DNA from: Fremontodendron californicum
Lineage: Eukaryota > Streptophyta > Magnoliopsida > Malvales > Malvaceae
Assembly: GCA_030761205.1 (NCBI GenBank)
Contig: JAULJL010000004.1
Span: 20,743,172 to 20,807,171 of the forward strand
Direction: 5' to 3'
DNA: 64,000 nt
This document shows positions 10,340 through 19,830 of this stretch, piece by piece. Each line of letters starts with the position of its first letter. Position 1 is the first letter of the stretch. Made by a program: the position numbers and the translations under genes. The notes below the pieces were generated by a model that did no database searches, had not been told where the DNA came from, and saw only the letters and a program-made list of their open reading frames with translations.

Positions 10340-12088
10340 ATGGAGTGTCAGGTTATTTCAGTGATAGAAGATCATGCAGTAGTCAGGGCACGGTCGGAAA
10401 AAGATCAGAGGGAGGATGGTGATTGCCTCAAGAAAGATTATGTGTCAGTATTGCCGGAAAGGGTCAAAGTGGATCCTAGACAGAATAATCTTCGAGGGTT
10501 AGCCGACATTTGGAATCAGTGGAATGTATCAGAGAAAGAAGCCTTCACTCAGAAATATGGAGATATAGCACTCTTAATTCCGATTCAGGTCAATAGTGGG
10601 TTGATTCAGGCTATGGTACAGTTTTGGAATCCTGCTTATAGATGTTTCACTTTTAACAAGGAGGATATGACACCACTGATCGAAGAATATTCAGCACTGT
10701 TACGTATTGAATGTCCTAATCCTGATCGGGTATATTTGAAGGAAATGAAACCTTCAGGTTTGAAGAAGAAAGTGGCTAGGATCACAGGAATGGATACAAC
10801 ATGGGTTGAGAGTCATGTGGACACAAAGCAGAAAAATGGGTGCATTTCGTGGGAAACTCTCCGACAGTTGATATTGGGTTGTTCCGACAAAGAAAAAGCC
10901 AGGGACATCTTCGCTCTAGCCATCTACGGGTTAATCATATTCCCGAAGATATTGGGTCATGTGGATATAGCCGTGTTTGATTTCTTTGAAAAGTTGGAAC
11001 AGAAGATCAACCCATCTCCGGCCGTCATAGCTGAAACTATCCGATCCCTGAATTTTTGTAAAAGGGCAGGACAAGAGAGGATCAAGAGTTGTGTACAACT
11101 CCTTTATATTTGGATTCAAAGTCACTTTTGGAAGATAGAAAATGTTTCCTTCAAACCGTACATGAAGACTTTAGTTTCAATTAGGGAATTCCTTCAAAAT
11201 GATTGGCCTAAAGATGGGAATGAAGAGAAATGGGTCAACATGTTCCGGAATCTAAAATGGGAGATGGTGACTTGGAGAGCTCCGTGGATGGTTCCTATGC
11301 CAATTATGTACAAATGTGGGGACAACCCGGGAGTTCCACTACTCGGAATTTAGGGGTCTGTGAGTTATGCGCCTTTGTTGGTGCAAAGACAGGTTGAGTC
11401 TCGGCAATTCACACCCGTAACTCATAATCTAGGATCATCAGAGTTCACTTATGGGGAAGACGGATATTCTAGAAAAGTGCGGGCAGTGATTGAAGCATGG
11501 AAGAAAACTCACCGGATAAAAGTGGCCAGATATGCCGACACCATCACACCTGATTACCTGGTATGGAGAGAATTAAGGGTTAATGATAGACTGTTGACAT
11601 CAGATAGGGAGAAGGTCCAGTTCATGAATCCGCTACCGAGCGAAATGCCATCAGAGTTAGAAATCGCAAGGAAGGAATTTGAAAAAGAAAAGGCCCGGAT
11701 GAGCAAGGAGATTGCCCAACTGCAAGAAGAGCTTGAGGACATGAAAAATAGGGAATCAGCTCGGGAAAAAGAAAAGGAACAGATAAAGAGAGAAAAGGAC
11801 ACCGCTAAGGGCGACCTTCGGGAATTACATTTGGAGAACAAGAGGTACCGCTTCGAGCTCAGATTTGAGGGGACTATCAAGACTTCCGGGGAGTGGGAAC
11901 ATGAGGTCAAAAACCTCAAGAAGGAGAATAACTACTGGAAAGAGAAAGAGAAACACGAGAAAGCCCGAGCAAATCAATTGGAGAAACAAGCTAGGGAAAG
12001 CTTACACGGCGATGCTTCTGCTGACACATCAAAGGGTCGTGAAGTAGGGATCAGATGGAAGAGCAAGGCAATCAAAAGAGGACAGTGA
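10340..12088 (+). CDS. E1 ORF1: Ogre upstream protein, DUF7745-like plus coiled coil, one internal amber codon
   Basis: A single frame of 583 codons is interrupted only by TAG at 11351-11353. The first 337 residues hold the block MVQFWNPAYRCFTFNKEDMT and RITGMDTTWVESHV, ending in VPLLGI. This resembles the plant DUF7745 / mobile-domain-like proteins found in Ogre ORF1 (family recalled, not searched). After the TAG the frame continues with SYAPLLVQRQ and about 110 charged residues (SELEIARKEFEKEKARM...) typical of a long coiled coil. ORF1 function is unknown. The TAG probably replaces a Trp codon (related proteins have G-W-G here). E2 has TAG at the same codon. The start ATG at 10340 is conserved in E2 (35750). 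Confidence 0.85.
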
Positions 12089-12505
12089 AGAAGGTCCAGG
12101 ATCCAAGGGAGTTACCAGTATTTTATAATAGTTTTTAGGAGAGACAGATTATCATGTTGTCTAAAGCAGGGATTTCTTTTTGATGTATTTAGTTCTAGGA
12201 AATCAATGAAAGATCGTTTGGTTGGAATTATCCCGGGGCCAATACTTTTAAATGCATTCATCATTCATTTGTTCTTTCTTTTATATATTTTTTCATTCAT
12301 TTTCATAATCATTCATTCATTTATTCTTTATAAATTGTTCATACACTTAGTCATTTATTTATTTGTCCATTCATTTATTCATTATAATTAGTCATTTAGG
12401 TTCATACACTTAATTATTTATTTAGTAGTTCATTCATTAACACTAGTTCATTCATTCATTCATTCATTTATTCATTCATTCATTTTTTATAAATAAAAAT
12501 AAGAA
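12089..12505 (+). other. E1 ORF1-gag spacer with ATTC simple repeat
   Basis: Non-coding. A block near 12195-12245 (AGGAAATCAATGAAAGATCG, then CCCGGGGCCAATAC) is conserved in E2. It is followed by irregular CATTCATT repeats (about 12255-12485). No gene seen. Confidence 0.65.
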
Positions 12506-15500
12506 ATGTGTCAATAATTTCTAATCCATGGTTTTTAAAACTAAAGGTATAATTGGTCGCACTCAGAAATAACCAGATTTCCAACACCCTTACAATACTC
12601 GATCTCGAACAAGAGCCATGGAAAACGATCAGCTTGCCAGAATTGAAAGAATGGAAAGAATCCAGAAAGAACTACAAGAACACTTAACTAAGTCTCAAGA
12701 GGAGACACGAGAACATATGACAAAACTCATGGAGATGATGAGCACTATGATGAAGCAGAAGTGGCCCGGAGAGAATTCAGTTACTGGAAGGGGGCAGTGA
12801 ATCAGGAAGACCGACCAGAAGTGGTACAGAGGAATGGTCAGACATCCCAACCTATGGGAAATGAACTTCCAACTGGAGCAGCTTCCTACATTTACATCCA
12901 ACCAGCGGCCGAAGCATAGAATTTTGGTCCAAAAAAAGGTAACATCAGAGTTGATCCAATTGAGGTTGAGGTTCCAGACTTCGAAGAAATAGCAGAAAAG
13001 GAAAGGGCCAAAATGACTGAATTGAAGAGGATCGAAACCGCTGAATCTCAGAAAAAATATCAGCTGCTGGAAGAAAGGCTAAGGGCAGTTGAAGGGGCAG
13101 AGTTATTTGGTAGTCTAGATGCCAAAGAGATAAGCTTGGTACACGATCTAGTAATTCCCCCAAAGTTCAAAGTACCAGACTTTGAAAAGTATAATGGGAC
13201 CACCAACCCATCAGCTCATCTGACCATGTACTGCAAAAGGATGACAGGGCATAATGATAATGAGAAACTATTTATTCATTGCTTCCAAGATAGCTTAACA
13301 GGGTCAGCCACCCGATGGTATAATCAACTAAGTCGTACCAAGATTCGTTCATGGACGGATTTGGCCAGGGCTTTCATGGAATATTATAAGCATGTTTCCG
13401 ACATGGTACCGGATAGGCTGTCATTACAGAATATGGAAAAGAGGTTCAATAAGAGCTTCAAAGAGTATTCGTAGAGATGGAGGGATCTGGCCACACAAGT
13501 GCAACCCCCTTTAACTAGCAAAGAAATCACGGTGCTTTTCATCAACACATTGAAAGCACCCTATTATGACAAATTGGTGGGAAGCGCTACCAAGGATTTT
13601 GCAGATATGGTAATATCTGGGGAAATGATTGAGTCAGCTATTAAGAATGGGAAGATGGAAGGGGGTGAGTCTGCTACCCCAAAGAGAGTTTTTCTCGCAA
13701 AGAAGAAGGAAGAAACACATGCAGTAAGCTTCAGCCAATACCCTTATACACCTCGTACACCATACACACCACCAAGGCCCTATACTCCTACCACACCTTA
13801 TGCACCTCCGACACCTTACACACCATATCCGGGGTATAATCCTTACTACCCCAATGTCAACCACTTTACCCAAAATGCATTCCCCTACACCAATATACTA
13901 CAACAGCCATTTCCAACTGGCATATCCCCTCAAATAACCCTTCCTAGAAATACTGTCCCAAATATACAAGGGCCTGCGCGCAATGATCAACGTTCACCAA
14001 GGAATGATCAAAAACCCCAATTTGATCCGATTCCTACCACCTACGCTGAGCTATATCCAAAACTATTACAGGGTCAACTTGTTGCACCCTTGTACCTCAA
14101 ACCTTTGACACCTCCATATCCAAGATGGTACAATGCAAACACTAACTGCGCATACCACGCAGGAATCCAAGAACATTCGATTGAAGATTGCCTGGCCTTC
14201 AAAAAGAAAGTCCAAAGCCTGATCAATGCTGGGGTTGTGAAGTTTGGATCAAAAAATGGGCCGAACGTAGCTGGAAACCCATTGCCTGATCATGTTGGGA
14301 ATCAGGTAAATACGATAGTGATCGGAGAAGGCAGAAGATTAAAAAGGGATATTGAGGAAGTTAAGACTCCTATGATGACAGTATGGTTTGAAATGGTCAA
14401 GGTAGGATTGGTGGAAGATACAGATAGTCTGAAAATGGTTGCAAAAAGGGTGCATAATTGGTGCCTGTTCCATAAGTGTGGAGGCCATGACATACAGGAT
14501 TGCGGGGACTTTTGGGTTAAAGTCCAAAGGATGAAAGATAATGGGGAAGCCCAATTCTACATGAAGATAGAGGAGGAAATAGAAGTCATTGAAAATGCAA
14601 GTGGCTATAGGATAGGAAGACCCCTAATCATCTATTATGATGAACCGGAGGAAAAAGTTATGCCAGTCATTAAAGAAAATACGCCCAAATTAATCATTGA
14701 TCTACCTGTTTCCTTTTCATACGAGGAAAACAAGGCTGCACCATGGAAATATGACTGTAGCATGGTTATGCCTGGGTTTTCAAGCCAGCAGGATATCACA
14801 GGTGTGGGGCATTTAACCCGAAGCGGGAGGTGTTATGCTCCGGAGGCTGCTGAACAGGGGTTAGCAGGGAAAGACAGAGGAACAGATAAAGGGAAGAAGG
14901 TCGTCGAGCCAGTCCATATTAAGATGGATTTGCCAAAAGAAACAAAGAGGGGATCAGCCCCGGTTAACAGAATGAAAGAACCAGTATGTGAGAAGAAAGC
15001 CTGTGAGTTCTTAAAATTCATAAAGCACAATGAGTATAGCGTGGTTGAACAACTGCAGCGTCAACCAGCTAGAATCTCAATCTTATCCTTGCTTTTGAAT
15101 TCAGAACCACACAGAAATGCCCTGTTAAGAGTATTGAATCAGGCATACGTGGCTAATAATATATCTGTAGAAAAACTGGACAGGCTAGTGGGAAATATCG
15201 CAGCAGATGACTACATATTTTTGAGCTATGAGGAGATACCACCCAATGGTATTGGATCAACAAAAGCTCTCCATATAACTACCACTTGTAAGGGGCACAT
15301 ATTACCAAGGGTCCTTTTGGATAATGGTTCTCCACTAAATGTGATGCCTTTAGCAACCTTATCCAAATTGCCAGTGGATATATCTTATATGATACCAAGT
15401 TGCACAGTGGTTAGGGCTTTTGATGGAACAAGGAGAGAGGTTATGGGAACCATTGAAGTTCCTCTGGAGATAGGCCCGTGCATTTATACAGTGAACTTCC

Positions 15501-16288
15501 AGGTCATGGATATTAATCCATCTTATAATTGCTTGTTAGGAAGGCCGTGGATACATTCAGCTGGGGCTGTACCCTCGTCTCTTCACCAAAAACTGAAATT
15601 TGTGATGGAGGGCCATTTGATCTCAATATCAGGAGAAGAAGATATAATAGCCTCCGCATCTACTGAATCTCCTTATGTTGAGCCCAATGAAGATGCCGTG
15701 GAATGCTCTTTCCGGTCTTTGGAATTTGTAAATGCAGTTTTTGTCCCTGAAGGACGAAAAATTCCGAAACCGAGGCTGTCCAAGAACACAAGGCTGGGGG
15801 TAAGAACTACCGTGGGAAAAGGCTGCAGGGTTGGAAAAGGTCTCGGGAAATATCTTCAAGGAATGGCTCGAGCGATGCAGGTAATAGGAAAGAAAGACCG
15901 ATTTGGCCTAGGGTATCTTCCGAAGGCCCATGAGAAAAGAAAACAAGTGGAAAGGAATCGACAAAGGAGGATGGCTCGTCTTACGGGTATGGATATTGAG
16001 TGGGAGCCTATGACATTCCCACCTATCCTTCATAGCTTTCGCTCAGCCGGTTCTCTGTTCGGAGAAAAGAATTCTGATGATGTGCTCGTAATGATAGAGC
16101 AAGCCTTCGAGAGATTCCAGGTGAATAGGGATGAGCAGATGTATGATGTGGAGATCTGCACGACTGAGGAAGACATAATTGAAAGAGAGAATGCTAACTG
16201 GATGGTGCAACCTTGTCCACCAGGATATAGACTAACCAACTGGATTGCGACTGAGTTGCCCATAGTTTTTAAGTCTATTCCAATGTAA
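12506..16288 (+). pseudogene. E1 gag-pro (exon 1), with stops and frameshifts near the N-terminus
   Basis: The ATG at 12506 matches the E2 gag start but is followed by a 2-nt insertion and TAA. A coiled-coil-like stretch lies at 12618-12800. The main frame runs from about 12920 to 16288 with amber codons at 12917 and 13472 (E2 has CAA at the second). The capsid-like region with SATRWYNQL is at about 13310. In the 929-residue 3' part: Pro/Tyr-rich PYTP repeats (about 80-120); variant zinc knuckles CX2HX5HX4C from C217 and CX2HX4HX4C from C322; aspartic protease LLDNGSPLNVMP with Asp608; a G-patch-like glycine-rich segment (about 772-805). The stop TAA at 16286 overlaps the proposed splice donor, so splicing would fuse it to RT. 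Roles: particle assembly and polyprotein cleavage. Confidence 0.9.
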
Positions 16289-16493
16289 TACTTTTAAAAA
16301 AGCAATCTTAATTATCTTTACCCAGAGATATTAAGAGTTTTTTCTGTAATGGGCTTTTTGAACATTTTCATTTAATAAATAACAAGCACAATGTATTTTA
16401 TCCATATTGATGTGTCCATATTCTTTTATTTTGTTATTTATTTTGTTTTTATTATATATTTTCCTATATTGTTTCTTCTCCACCTATTTACAG
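16285..16493 (+). other. E1 pro-RT intron (209 nt, phase 2)
   Basis: Donor GTAATA begins inside the last sense codon of gag-pro and contains the TAA stop; acceptor CTATTTACAG. It is AT/T-rich like a plant intron. Removing it joins ...CCA AT to G TGT ACG GAT GCG in frame (PMCTDAEYED). E2 (41678-41888) and H (63005-62809) have the same phase and position. Ogre elements are known to carry an intron between pro and RT. Unspliced RNA would give gag-pro, spliced RNA gag-pro-pol. Inferred from sequence only. Confidence 0.85.
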
Positions 16494-17984
16494 GTGTACG
16501 GATGCGGAATATGAGGACCTTCCTGTCAATAATTCTGAAATTGATTTTGAAAGACCCATTTGCACGGGTGACTTTGAGGCTAATGAAGATTCTAAGGATT
16601 ATGGTCTACCTCCAGATCTATTAAGGAAAATAGAACAAGAAGAGAAATAAGTACTTCCTCATAAGTAATTATTGGAAACGATAAATCTGGGAAACAGTGA
16701 AGAGATAAAACAAGTCAAAATTGGAACTTCATTGTCATCATCAATAAAAGGTGAATTGATAGCTTTGCTCCAGGAGTATGTGGATGTATTTGCATGGTCT
16801 TACCAAGACATGCTAGGGTTAGATCCATATATTGTGGTTTAGAAGCTCCCTTTAAGAACAAAATGCAAGCCAATTCAGCAAAAGTTGAGAAGAATGAGGC
16901 CCGACATGCTGTTAAAGATAAAAGAGGAGGTGAAGAAGCAATTTGATGCTGGATTCTTAGAGGTGGCAAAATATCCAGAATGGGTGGAAAATATTGTTCC
17001 AGTACCAAAGAAGGATGGCAAGGTGTGGATGTGCGTTGATTACTGAGATTTGAACAAGGCCAGCCCTAAAGATAATTTCCCTTTGCTACAAAGTGGGGAA
17101 CCTTCTGCTATAAAGTAATGCCATTTGGGTTGAAGAATGCTGGGGCAACATACCAAAGAGCCATGGTGACCTTGTTTCATGATATGATGCATAAGGGAAC
17201 TGAGGTCTACGTTGATGATATGATCACAAAGTCACAAGGAGAAGAGGAGCATATTGCGAATCTTAAGAAGCTCTTTGAATGATTAAGGAAGTTTAGACTC
17301 AAGCTAAATCCAGCAAAATGCACTTTTGGAGTCACCTCGGGGAAATTGTTGGGTTTTGTCGTCAGCAAAAGAGGAATTGAGATTGACCTGGATAAAGTGA
17401 AGGCTATTCAGAATCTGCTACCACCTCACACTCAAAAGGAAGTAAGAGGCTTTCTGGGGAGATTGAATTACATTGCTCGATTTATTTCACAGTTAACCGA
17501 CAAATGTGATCCAATATTTAAGCTACTTCGAAAACGTGATCCAGGAGAATGGGATGAGGGTTGTCAGATTGCATTTAAAAAGGTTAAGCATTATATATCC
17601 AACCCACCAGTATTAATGCCACCTATTCCGGATAAACCAATGATACTATATTTATCAGTATTTGAGAGATCCATGGGTTGTGTTTTGGGGCAGCTTGATG
17701 AAAATGGAAAGAAAGAACAGGCAGTTTACTAGCTCAGCAAGAAGTTCACAGACTATGAGTTGAAATATTCGTCAATAGAAAAGTTGTGTTGCGCCTTAGC
17801 TTGGACTGCTCGAAGACTCAAATAGTATATGTTGTATCACACAACGTGGTTGATTGCTAAGCTGGATCCAGTTAAATACATGTTGGAAGCACCTTCTTTG
17901 TCAGGGAGGACTGCAAGATGGTAGGTTTTATTATCAGAATACGACATCGTATATGTAAGTCAAAAAGCTATCAAGGGCAGTGCA
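16494..17984 (+). pseudogene. E1 reverse transcriptase and degenerate RNase H
   Basis: Exon 2 begins CTDAEYED and runs through FLEVAKYPEWVENIVPVPKK (RT finger region). Stops: TAA 16648, TAA 16666, TAG 16840, TGA 17044. About 121 bp relative to E2 are missing near 17087, removing the motif-A block with the first catalytic Asp and shifting the frame. The palm motif YVDD is intact at about 17212. Another TGA lies near 17279. From 17346: the KEVRGFLGRLNYIARFISQL thumb/connection block and an RNase H region whose active-site Asp position reads LYLSVFERSMG (Ser in place of Asp). Further stops lie at 17730 and about 17823 and 17922. It is non-functional. Confidence 0.9.
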
Positions 17985-18956
17985 GTGGCTGAATTCTTAG
18001 CAAGTCGGGCAGTGGAAGATTATGAGCCGTTGAACTTTGACTTCCCGGATGAAGATTTGATGTATGTGTCGCAAGCAGATGAGATTCCCTTGACGAAGAA
18101 AGTATGGAAAATGTACTTTGATGGCGCATCTAACGCCATGGGCCATGGAATCGGTACAGTGCTTATATCCCCAGAAGAAGACTATTATCCTTTCACTGCC
18201 AGATTGGTTTTTGATTGTACAAACAATACTGCCGAGTATGAAGCATGTACTATGGGCCTTCGTGCTGTAGTGGACAGAAAGATCAAAGTATTGGAAGTTT
18301 TCGGAGACTCAGCCTTAGTGATTTACCAGCTACGAGGAGAATGGGAAACCCGAGATACAAAGCTAATCCGATATCGAGAACTCATACTGAGTTTACTGGA
18401 GGAGTTTGAAGAAGTGAATTTCAATTACTTTTCTCGAGAAGAAAACCGGATGGCGGATGCTCTGGCTACTTTGTCATCAATGTTTAAAGTGAATGAAGGG
18501 GCGGAAGTTGTGCCGATCAAGATGAGCATATATGAGTCTCCTGCCCGCTGTTTGAGTATCGAAGAAGAACCAGATGGTCTCCCTTGGTATAACGACATCT
18601 TACAGTATATCAAGAGTCAACAGTATCCAGAACAAGCAACAAAGAATGATAATAGGACTCTGAGAAGGCTAGCAATGGGTTTCGTTCTAGACAGTGAGAT
18701 TCTCTACAAGAAAGGGAAAGATCAAGTCCTATTGAGATGTGTCAGGTCTGCCGAAGCTCGAAGAATCATAGAAGAGGTCCATGAAGGGATATGTGGCACT
18801 CATGCTAATGGTCACATGCTTGCTAAACAGATTATGAGGGCAGGGTACTATTGGCTAACGATGGAAGGAGATTGTATCAGTTATTCTCGAAAGTGCCATA
18901 AATGCCAGATCTATGCAGATAAGATTCATGTGCGCCATTGCCATTACATGTCATGA
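17985..18956 (+). CDS. E1 second (archaeal-type) RNase H and integrase zinc finger
   Basis: Open frame of 323 residues, a segment of the polyprotein; its first Met is not a true start. An RNase H fold carries the full catalytic set D46 (MYFDGAS), E84 (NTAEYEAC), D108 (FGDSAL) and D158 (RMADALA). This is the extra RNase H typical of Tat/Ogre elements, thought to take over RNA degradation from the degenerate domain next to RT. A linker with WYNDILQYIK and RRLAMGFVLD follows. The HHCC integrase zinc finger comes next: H273, H277, C304, C307 (HX3H, X26, CX2C). The frame ends at a one-base deletion near 18934 (E2 reads GTACCGCCA where E1 has GTGCGCCA); integrase continues in another frame. Confidence 0.92.
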   Translation: MAEFLASRAVEDYEPLNFDFPDEDLMYVSQADEIPLTKKVWKMYFDGASNAMGHGIGTVLISPEEDYYPFTARLVFDCTNNTAEYEACTMGLRAVVDRKIKVLEVFGDSALVIYQLRGEWETRDTKLIRYRELILSLLEEFEEVNFNYFSREENRMADALATLSSMFKVNEGAEVVPIKMSIYESPARCLSIEEEPDGLPWYNDILQYIKSQQYPEQATKNDNRTLRRLAMGFVLDSEILYKKGKDQVLLRCVRSAEARRIIEEVHEGICGTHANGHMLAKQIMRAGYYWLTMEGDCISYSRKCHKCQIYADKIHVRHCHYMS

Positions 18957-19474
18957 TTGCACCATGGCCTTTTTCAATGTGGGGAATGGATATGATAGGG
19001 CCTATTACCCCGAAAGCTTCAAATGGACATCGTTTCATCTTGGTGGCCATAGATTATTTCACAAAGTGGGTAGAAGCTGCTTCCTATGCGAATGTAATGA
19101 AGTCGGTGGTATGCAGATTCGTCAAGAAAGAAATCATATGCCGTTACGGGTTGCCAGCAAGAATTATTTCGGATAATGCTCTCAATTTGATACATAAGAT
19201 GATGAGAGAAGTGTGTACTCAGTTCAAGATCACACATCATAATTCGGCACCTTACCGTCCAAAGATGAATGGCGCAGTAGAAGCAGTTAACAAGAATATC
19301 AAGAAGATTGTTGAGAAGATGACCAATGTGTACAAGGATTGGCATGAAATCTTGCCGTTTGCTCTTCAGGCATATCGTACTTCGGTCCGCATATCTACAG
19401 GGGCAACACCGTTTTCTTTGGTATACGGGATGGAAGTAGTACTACCTATTGAAGTTGAGATCCCTTCACTTTGA
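18938..19474 (+). CDS. E1 integrase catalytic core (DD35E intact)
   Basis: Frame of 178 residues with D18 (WGMDMIGP), D79 (SDNALN) and E115 (MNGAVEA), 35 residues between the last two as in retroviral-type integrases. KDWHEILPFALQAYRTS and GATPFSLVYGMEVVLP follow, the normal Ty3-gypsy pattern. The frame ends at TGA 19472, where E2 has CGG (Arg). It is displaced from the zinc finger by a one-base frameshift, so it is not translated as part of the polyprotein today. Its role was insertion of the DNA copy into the genome. Confidence 0.92.
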   Translation: MPLHVMIAPWPFSMWGMDMIGPITPKASNGHRFILVAIDYFTKWVEAASYANVMKSVVCRFVKKEIICRYGLPARIISDNALNLIHKMMREVCTQFKITHHNSAPYRPKMNGAVEAVNKNIKKIVEKMTNVYKDWHEILPFALQAYRTSVRISTGATPFSLVYGMEVVLPIEVEIPSL

Positions 19475-19830
19475 TTTTTGATGGAAGTTGGCTAGAGCAA
19501 GCAGAATGAGTTAGAGCTCATTATGAATAGTTGAATCTCATCGAGGAGAAAAGATTGAAAGCAATTTGTCATGGGCAGTTGTATCAGAAAAGGATGATTC
19601 GAGCGTACAACAAGAAGGTTCGTCGTAGACAGTTCCGAGAAGGGGAGTTGGTATTGAGGAAAATTCTCCCTATAGTAAAAGACCCGAGAGAAAAATGGGC
19701 TCCGAATTGGGAAGGACCCTATGTGGTAAAAACAACTTTTTCTAGAGGAGCATTGATTCTAACTCGGATGGACGGAGATGATTTTAGACATCCCGTGAAT
19801 GCTGATGAACTGAAGAAGTATTATGCTTGA
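19475..19830 (+). pseudogene. E1 integrase C-terminal domain
   Basis: Stops at 19472 and about 19492 and a frame change separate this from the core. From 19531 an open stretch of 99 residues holds EEKRLKAICHGQLYQKRMIR, a basic stretch, and WEGPYVV. The latter is the GPY/F module of Ty3-gypsy integrases, which binds DNA and helps multimerise. Ends with TGA 19828-19830, the pol stop shared by H and E2 (KKYYA/KKYFA). Confidence 0.87.

Noticed and set aside
10032..10422. Frames just before ORF1 as extra genes
   Set aside because: They lie in the leader, overlap the conserved ORF1 start in other frames and are not kept in E2.
13634..13873. Cys/Arg-rich antisense frames opposite gag (also 39082-39387)
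   Set aside because: Complement of the Pro/Tyr-rich PYTP repeats of gag.
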